Below are positions 59,721 to 64,000 of a stretch of DNA of 64,000 bases, piece after piece. The stretch covers positions 1 through 64,000 of the forward strand of contig JAAYCX010000013.1 of the NCBI GenBank assembly GCA_012729555.1, given 5' to 3'. Within the stretch, counting starts at the first letter, position 1. Every line of letters begins with the position of its first letter. The DNA is from Acidobacteriota bacterium (lineage in GTDB: Bacteria; Acidobacteriota; UBA6911). The notes under the pieces were generated by a model. The model had not been told where the DNA came from, did not search any database, and worked only from the letters and a program-made list of their open reading frames with translations. Made by a program: the position numbers and the translations under genes.

Positions 59721-62108
59721 GCGGCGCACCTGCTCCGCCAGGGTGTTCATCGCGAAGGGCTTCTGGAGAAAGTGGGCGCCCGGCGGGAGGCCGCGCTGGT
59801 GGGCTGCCGCGTCGGGCGTATAGCCCGACATGAAGAGGAGCCGGAGACCGGGGTGGGACGCCTGCAGGCGGGCGGCTAGGTCCAGCCCGTTCATCTCGGG
59901 CATCACCAGGTCGGTCAGCAGGAGGTGGATCTCCCCGGCGTGCGCCCCGGCCAGGGCGAGGGCCTCGCCCGGGGTGGACGCGGCCAGCACCCGGTAGCCC
60001 GCCCGCCCGAGCATCCGCCGGCACATTTCGAGGATCGCGCTCTCGTCCTCCACCACCAGGATCGTCCCGCTCCCCGGCCTGGCGGCCCGCGCCTGGATTT
60101 CCACCGGGGCGGTTTCAGCGCTCCCCTCGTGCCTGGGCAGATAGACGCAGAGGGTCGTTCCCGCCCCGGGTGCGCTCTCGACGCGGACGAAGCCCCGGTT
60201 CTGCGTGACAATGCCGTAGACGGTCGACAGGCCCAGCCCGGTTCCCTGCCCCAGCGCCTTGGTGGTAAAGAACGGCTCGAAGAGCTTGGCCATCGTCTCC
60301 CCGTCCATGCCGCACCCGTCGTCCCGGACCGCGAGCAGCACGTAATCGCCGGGGACGCAGTCCGCGTTCCCGATGCAGTCGGCCTCGTCGAGCGTCACGG
60401 TCGAAGTCTCGATCCCGATGCTGCCGACCCCGGCGATGGCGTCGCGGGCGTTGACGCAGAGGTTGGCCAGGATCTGGTGAATCTGCGAGGCGTCCATCCG
60501 GACCGGCCACAGGCCCCTCCCGGGGAGCCAGGAAAGCTCGATCTCCTCCCCGATGAGGCGCCGCAGCATCTTCAGCATCCCCTCCACGGTCCCGTTCAGG
60601 TCCAGCACGCGCGGGTTTATGGTCTGCCGGCGCGCGAACGCCAGGAGCTGGCGCGTGAGGTCGGCCGACCGCTCGGCCGCCCGGCGGATTTCGAGCAGCC
60701 CGGAGTGGAGCTCGCCGCCCGTTTCCACGGCGTTCATCGCCATCTCCGCGTGCCCCAGGATCACCCCCAGCATGTTGTTGAAATCGTGCGCCACCCCCCC
60801 CGCCAGGCGGCCGATCGACTCCATCTTCTGGGCCTGGACCAGCTGCTCCTTCAGTTTCTCGCGCTCCGCCTCAGCCCGCTTCTGCTCGGTGACGTCGTTG
60901 TTGACGACGATGGCGCCGAGCACGCTCCCGCCGTCGTCCAGGATGGGGGTGGTGTAGTTGTAGATGACGCGCTTCCGGCCGTCGAAGGCGTCGATTTCGA
61001 GCAGTTCGTCCTTGATCGTGACCCCTTCCCTGATGGTGCGGACCAGGGCCCAGTCGTCGGGGCCGACCTCCTCCCCCGAGGGGAGGCGCCGGGCCTTGAA
61101 GATGCCGTAGCCGTCGAGGGGAACGGTAGGTTCGGCGCCCCAGATCCTCACCCCGGCCGGGTTGCCGCGCAGCAGCGTGCCGTCGCGGTCGGCGAACCAC
61201 AACCCGATGGGGAGCACGTCGAAGATCCGGTTGAGCACGTACTCCCGGTGCCGGAGCTCGCTCTCGGCCTCCTTCCTCCTGGTGATGTCGATGCCGACGC
61301 CGACAAAGAAACCGGCGTTCTTCCCTTCCTCCACCACGGTCCGCCCCTGCCACTCGACGAGACGCGACTGCCCCGAACGGCCGACGATGCGGTTTTCGTT
61401 GACCGTGGAGATTCCTTCCCGGATGAGGCGGTCGAAGACCGCCCGCAGTTCCTTCCTCTCCTCCGGGGGCACGAAAGTCTCGAGGTAATCGGCCCCCCGG
61501 ATCTCCGCGGGCGTGTACCCCAGCGCGTCCAGCAGCGCCCGGTTCATCATGCGGGTCCTGCCGTCGAAGCCGATCGCCACGATGAAGGCGGGCGTGGTGT
61601 CGAGGAGGAGCTGGGAAAATTCCTGCTCCCGCACCCTCCGGGCGACCGATTCCTCGAGCAGCGCCTCCGCCTTCTTGCGTCCGCTGATGTCGCGGATGAT
61701 GGAGTGATAGCTCCCGTCGGGCATCCTGCGGCTGTGCATCTCCACGAACGCCCGCTCCCCGTCCGGCCGCTCCACCTCCCGCTCGGTCACGACGACGCCC
61801 CCCGCGGCGAGCAGGTCGAAGCGCAGGGGGTGCGCCGCCAGGGACCGGGGCGGGAAAAGCTCGCCGATATGCCTTCCGATCAGCTCTGCTCTCGTGACCC
61901 CGAAAATCTGCTGCGCACTCGTGTTGGCGTCGGTGATGACACCCTCGGAAGACCCCTGGAGGATTCCGTCCACCGCCATCTCGATAAGGGTGCGCAGCCG
62001 GAGTTCGCCGGCGAGCGCCTCCCGAAGGGCCCGGCCGCGCTCCTCTGCCTCCCCTTCGAGACGGCGGATCTTTTCCTGCAGCTCCTCAAGCGATGGTTTC
62101 CCGGACAT
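59700..62108 (-). CDS. PAS-domain hybrid sensor histidine kinase
   Basis: 802 residues, apparently cytosolic. Order: N-terminal coiled coil (EELQEKIRRLEGEAEERGRAL), three or four PAS/PAC domains (for example LLDALGYTPAEIRGADYLET, GIDITRRKEAESELRHREYV), a HisKA helix with His441 in GGVAHDFNNMLGVI, HATPase (NLCVNARDAIAG, DDGCGMD, GTGLGLSTVYGIV) and a C-terminal receiver with Asp733 in LLLTDLVMPEMNG. It should phosphorylate its own receiver and relay to an unknown response regulator. ATG 62108 has AGGGGG upstream. Its stop lies in a family D repeat. The outer-membrane protein gene precedes it by 9 bases. Confidence 0.92.
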   Translation of the reverse strand: MSGKPSLEELQEKIRRLEGEAEERGRALREALAGELRLRTLIEMAVDGILQGSSEGVITDANTSAQQIFGVTRAELIGRHIGELFPPRSLAAHPLRFDLLAAGGVVVTEREVERPDGERAFVEMHSRRMPDGSYHSIIRDISGRKKAEALLEESVARRVREQEFSQLLLDTTPAFIVAIGFDGRTRMMNRALLDALGYTPAEIRGADYLETFVPPEERKELRAVFDRLIREGISTVNENRIVGRSGQSRLVEWQGRTVVEEGKNAGFFVGVGIDITRRKEAESELRHREYVLNRIFDVLPIGLWFADRDGTLLRGNPAGVRIWGAEPTVPLDGYGIFKARRLPSGEEVGPDDWALVRTIREGVTIKDELLEIDAFDGRKRVIYNYTTPILDDGGSVLGAIVVNNDVTEQKRAEAEREKLKEQLVQAQKMESIGRLAGGVAHDFNNMLGVILGHAEMAMNAVETGGELHSGLLEIRRAAERSADLTRQLLAFARRQTINPRVLDLNGTVEGMLKMLRRLIGEEIELSWLPGRGLWPVRMDASQIHQILANLCVNARDAIAGVGSIGIETSTVTLDEADCIGNADCVPGDYVLLAVRDDGCGMDGETMAKLFEPFFTTKALGQGTGLGLSTVYGIVTQNRGFVRVESAPGAGTTLCVYLPRHEGSAETAPVEIQARAARPGSGTILVVEDESAILEMCRRMLGRAGYRVLAASTPGEALALAGAHAGEIHLLLTDLVMPEMNGLDLAARLQASHPGLRLLFMSGYTPDAAAHQRGLPPGAHFLQKPFAMNTLAEQVRRALEKSG

Positions 62109-62117
62109 GCTGGCCCC

Positions 62118-62804
62118 CTAAAAACGCAGGATGAACCCTCCCGCAAGATCCAGCTGATGCTGGAGCACGGCCCGGAGCCTCACGCGGCACGCCGTCCCCG
62201 CCCCGCCGACGCGGCACCAGAAGTCACTGTCGGAGGCCGAGAGAAGCGTCGGGCTCCAGCGCGCCTCCCCCCGGATGCCGAACCGCCGCGACGGGAAATA
62301 TTTCACCCCGCCGCCGATGGCGAAGGAGAAATGCGAGGCGGAGTCCTTCCAGAGCCCGCGCGCGCCCCGGTAGGTCGTCACCCCGAGGCCCCCCGTCACG
62401 TAGGGACGGACCCTGGGGTCGGGGAGGCGGTAATGGTGCAGGAAATTGCAGTGGAGCTGATCAATGGAGAGCGCGCCCGAGGCGGGTACGGTCGCCTCGT
62501 CCGGCTCCGGGGCCGCGGGAGCCTCCAGGAGTGTTCCGCGGGTGAACTGCCGTTTCCAGAGCCCCTCGACGGCGTCCAGCTCGTTGAGGTAAACGGTCAG
62601 GGACGCCCCGGCGCTCGCGGAACTGTCGACCGCAAAGGTCCCGACGCGCTCTCCGTCCCTGGAGGTGAGGGGGACGGAGCCGCTCGCGACCACGCCGGCC
62701 AGGGGCTGCAGCTCGAACCGGGCGAAATCGCCCGCCGACGCGGGGGGGGCCTGCCCCGATGCGATCAGGAGCACGAGCGCCCCGATGGCCCATATCCTCT
62801 TCAT
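62118..62804 (-). CDS. Outer-membrane beta-barrel protein
   Basis: 228 residues with a signal peptide (IGALVLLIASGQAPPASAGD). Alternating strands (RVRPYVTGGLGVTTYRGARG, SHFSFAIGGGVKYFPSRRFGIRGEARWSP) and the C-terminal LDLAGGFILRF are typical of small OmpA/OmpW-like barrels. It is 9 bases upstream of the histidine kinase and could form an envelope-sensing pair, but this is inference. Function not assigned. Confidence 0.75.
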   Translation of the reverse strand: MKRIWAIGALVLLIASGQAPPASAGDFARFELQPLAGVVASGSVPLTSRDGERVGTFAVDSSASAGASLTVYLNELDAVEGLWKRQFTRGTLLEAPAAPEPDEATVPASGALSIDQLHCNFLHHYRLPDPRVRPYVTGGLGVTTYRGARGLWKDSASHFSFAIGGGVKYFPSRRFGIRGEARWSPTLLSASDSDFWCRVGGAGTACRVRLRAVLQHQLDLAGGFILRF

Positions 62805-62861
62805 GATGGTCGCGGAGCGGCCCCGCGCCCCCCCCCGGGAGCGCGAGCCCGCCCCCGTCCT

Positions 62862-63830
62862 CTAAACCGCCTCGATCGTGGAGGTCGGTTTCGACGTGAT
62901 GTTGTAGGTCACGCTGACCACTTCCGGGATCGTCCGGGTGATCTTCTTCGCAACGGCTTCCAGGAGGTCGTAGGAGAGCCGGGTGGGCCGGGCCGTGCGC
63001 GCGTCGAGGCTGTCCCAGCAGCGGATTTCGATCTGGTTGCCGAAGACGCGCTTGTGGTCCCGCATCCCCGTCACCCGGTCTTCGTGCAGGATGGCCAGGT
63101 ACTGGAACGCCGGCACGTCCTTGAGCGCCGCCTCCAGGATGGCCGTGGCCCGGCGCACCAGGGCCAGTCGCGCCGGGGTCGCCTCGCCGATGACGCGCGC
63201 GGCCAGCGCGGGGCCCGGGAAGGGGATGCGGGCGAACATGCTCTCGGGGAGTCCCAGTCCGCGCCCGACCTTGCGCACCCCGTCCTTGCGCAGTTCGATC
63301 AGCGGTTCCAGGATCTGGTACCCGAACGCCTTCTGCGGATCGATGCCGAGCTGCGCGAAGACGTTGTGCTGGCGCTTGATCCCCGCCACCGTTTCGTCCA
63401 CGTCGGTCAGGATCGTCCCCTGCAGGAGGTACTTGGCCCTGCTCTTGACGACGAGCCGCCCGAAGACCTTCTTGTAGAAAGTCTGGGTGATGGCCTCACG
63501 CTTCTCCTCGGGGTCGGTGATCCCCTTCAGCGCGGAGAGAAAAGCGCGCGAGGCGTCCAGGACTTCGACCCGGATCCCGAGTTTCCTGAATTCGGCCGCC
63601 ACGCGCGCCGGCTCCCCCTGGCGCATCAGCCCGTTGTCGATGAAGTACGTCTTCAGCCGGTCCCCCAGCGCCCGGTGCCCGAGCGCCGTGACCACGGAGG
63701 AATCCACCCCGCCCGAAAGGGCGTTGATCGCCAGCCCGTCCCCCACCGCCAGTTGGATGTCCCGGACCTTGTCCGCGATAAATTTGTCCACCTTCATCGT
63801 GCCCGCCTTGATTTCCCTGATCTTTTCCAC
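62862..63830 (-). CDS. guaA: GMP synthase, ATP-pyrophosphatase subunit
   Basis: 322 residues. The PP-loop SGGVDSSVVTA is followed by the XMP-binding half (PFPGPALAARVIGEATPARLAL, RVTGMRDHKRVFGNQIEIRCWDS). The glutaminase domain usually fused at the N-terminus is absent, as in archaeal two-subunit enzymes, so a separate glutaminase must exist outside the window. The C-terminus reads SKPTSTIEAV where many enzymes have KPPGTIEWE; Lys, Thr, Ile and Glu are kept. GTG 63830 has AGGAG 6 bases upstream. A family D repeat lies just upstream. Confidence 0.92.
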   Translation of the reverse strand: MEKIREIKAGTMKVDKFIADKVRDIQLAVGDGLAINALSGGVDSSVVTALGHRALGDRLKTYFIDNGLMRQGEPARVAAEFRKLGIRVEVLDASRAFLSALKGITDPEEKREAITQTFYKKVFGRLVVKSRAKYLLQGTILTDVDETVAGIKRQHNVFAQLGIDPQKAFGYQILEPLIELRKDGVRKVGRGLGLPESMFARIPFPGPALAARVIGEATPARLALVRRATAILEAALKDVPAFQYLAILHEDRVTGMRDHKRVFGNQIEIRCWDSLDARTARPTRLSYDLLEAVAKKITRTIPEVVSVTYNITSKPTSTIEAV

Positions 63831-63847
63831 CGCAGCTCCTTTCGAAT

Positions 63848-63869
63848 GGGGACAGTCACCACTGTCCCC
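63848..63869. repeat. Family D palindrome upstream of guaA
   Basis: GGGGACAGT...ACTGTCCCC between the guaA start and the fluoride riboswitch region. It lies in the divergent leader and may separate the two transcription units. Confidence 0.9.
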
Positions 63870-63927
63870 ATTCTAACGGGAAACCCCTGGGACGTCCCGG
63901 ATTTTTCTGCTACATTTTCGGGGTTAT

Positions 63928-64000
63928 CAGGGGATGGAGTCCCCCAAAACCGCCCGGGCCGGCTGATGACTCCTACCGCGCAGGCATCTGCGGCGGTGGG
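63928..64000 (+). ncRNA. Fluoride riboswitch (crcB RNA) with partial expression platform
   Basis: The aptamer at 63928-63977 reads AGGGGATGGAGTCCCCC, AAAACCGCC, GGCTGATGACTCCTACC, in the same order as the crcB motif (GGCGATG-G...CCGCC...AACxGCC...GGCTGATG-CxCCTAC). P1/P2 stems and the long-range GGAGT/ACTCC pairing are all possible. A TACATT at 63911-63916 is a likely -10 box. From 63972 the 3' end of the aptamer (CCTACCGC) can instead pair with GCGGTGGG (63994-64000) through GCAG/CTGC, giving a competing terminator-like hairpin. The controlled gene, probably a fluoride exporter or enzyme, lies beyond the window. Confidence 0.9.

Overview
The window is a piece of a high-GC bacterial chromosome, probably a metagenome-assembled or environmental genome. 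The gene mix is two-membrane: Tat-exported redox proteins, lipoproteins with lipoboxes, outer-membrane beta-barrel proteins, polysaccharide-degrading enzymes and long hybrid PAS kinases. Together with many short palindromic intergenic repeats, this suggests an Acidobacteriota-like organism. That assignment is an inference; there is no rRNA or tRNA here to test it.

Layout. 1-3.5 kb: end of a molybdenum hydroxylase large subunit, a Tat-exported 4Fe-4S ferredoxin and a UGSC-family protein whose reading frame crosses an in-frame UGA followed by a SECIS-like hairpin, so a probable selenoprotein. 3.5-11.4 kb: two tandem Tat-exported aldo/keto reductases flanked by TGGACATCCAC repeats, a GH2 glycosidase and a tannase/feruloyl esterase. 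11.6-25 kb: UbiA prenyltransferase, DUF169 protein, lipoproteins, a SEC-C protein, an SNF2 helicase/SWIM protein pair, ARPP-1, a HEPN-motif protein, a truncated gene remnant, an SH3/outer-membrane protein and a WYL regulator.

26-42.6 kb is a visibly lower-GC defence island. It holds a UvrD-like helicase remnant and a complete type I BREX operon in the order brxA, brxB, brxC, an AlbA_2/RecG-like ATPase gene, pglX, pglZ, brxL. A HigB toxin follows, paired with a HigA antitoxin fused to an ImmA/IrrE metalloprotease. A dense array of CTATRCACG half-sites lies just before pglX.

42.8-64 kb returns to host composition: DEAD-box RNA helicase, a TY-Chap/YbjN-like protein, a second probable selenoprotein (DsbA/FrnE family with UPWC in place of CPWC, read through a UGA), a sugar symporter plus galactokinase, PhzF, a peroxiredoxin, an EFR1 ferredoxin/ATPase pair, an aldo/keto reductase lacking its catalytic residues, a BaiN-like flavoprotein, GH8, a GntR-regulated ABC transporter, a serine hydrolase, a hybrid histidine kinase, an outer-membrane protein and the ATP-pyrophosphatase subunit of GMP synthase. 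The window ends in a clear fluoride (crcB) riboswitch whose gene lies beyond the edge.

The two points that most deserve attention are the two independent in-frame-UGA genes with similar SECIS-like hairpins, which imply a selenocysteine-using host, and the four families of palindromic repeats that sit repeatedly on gene ends, in several cases supplying stop codons or C-terminal residues. All starts were chosen by eye from ribosome binding sites and family N-termini.
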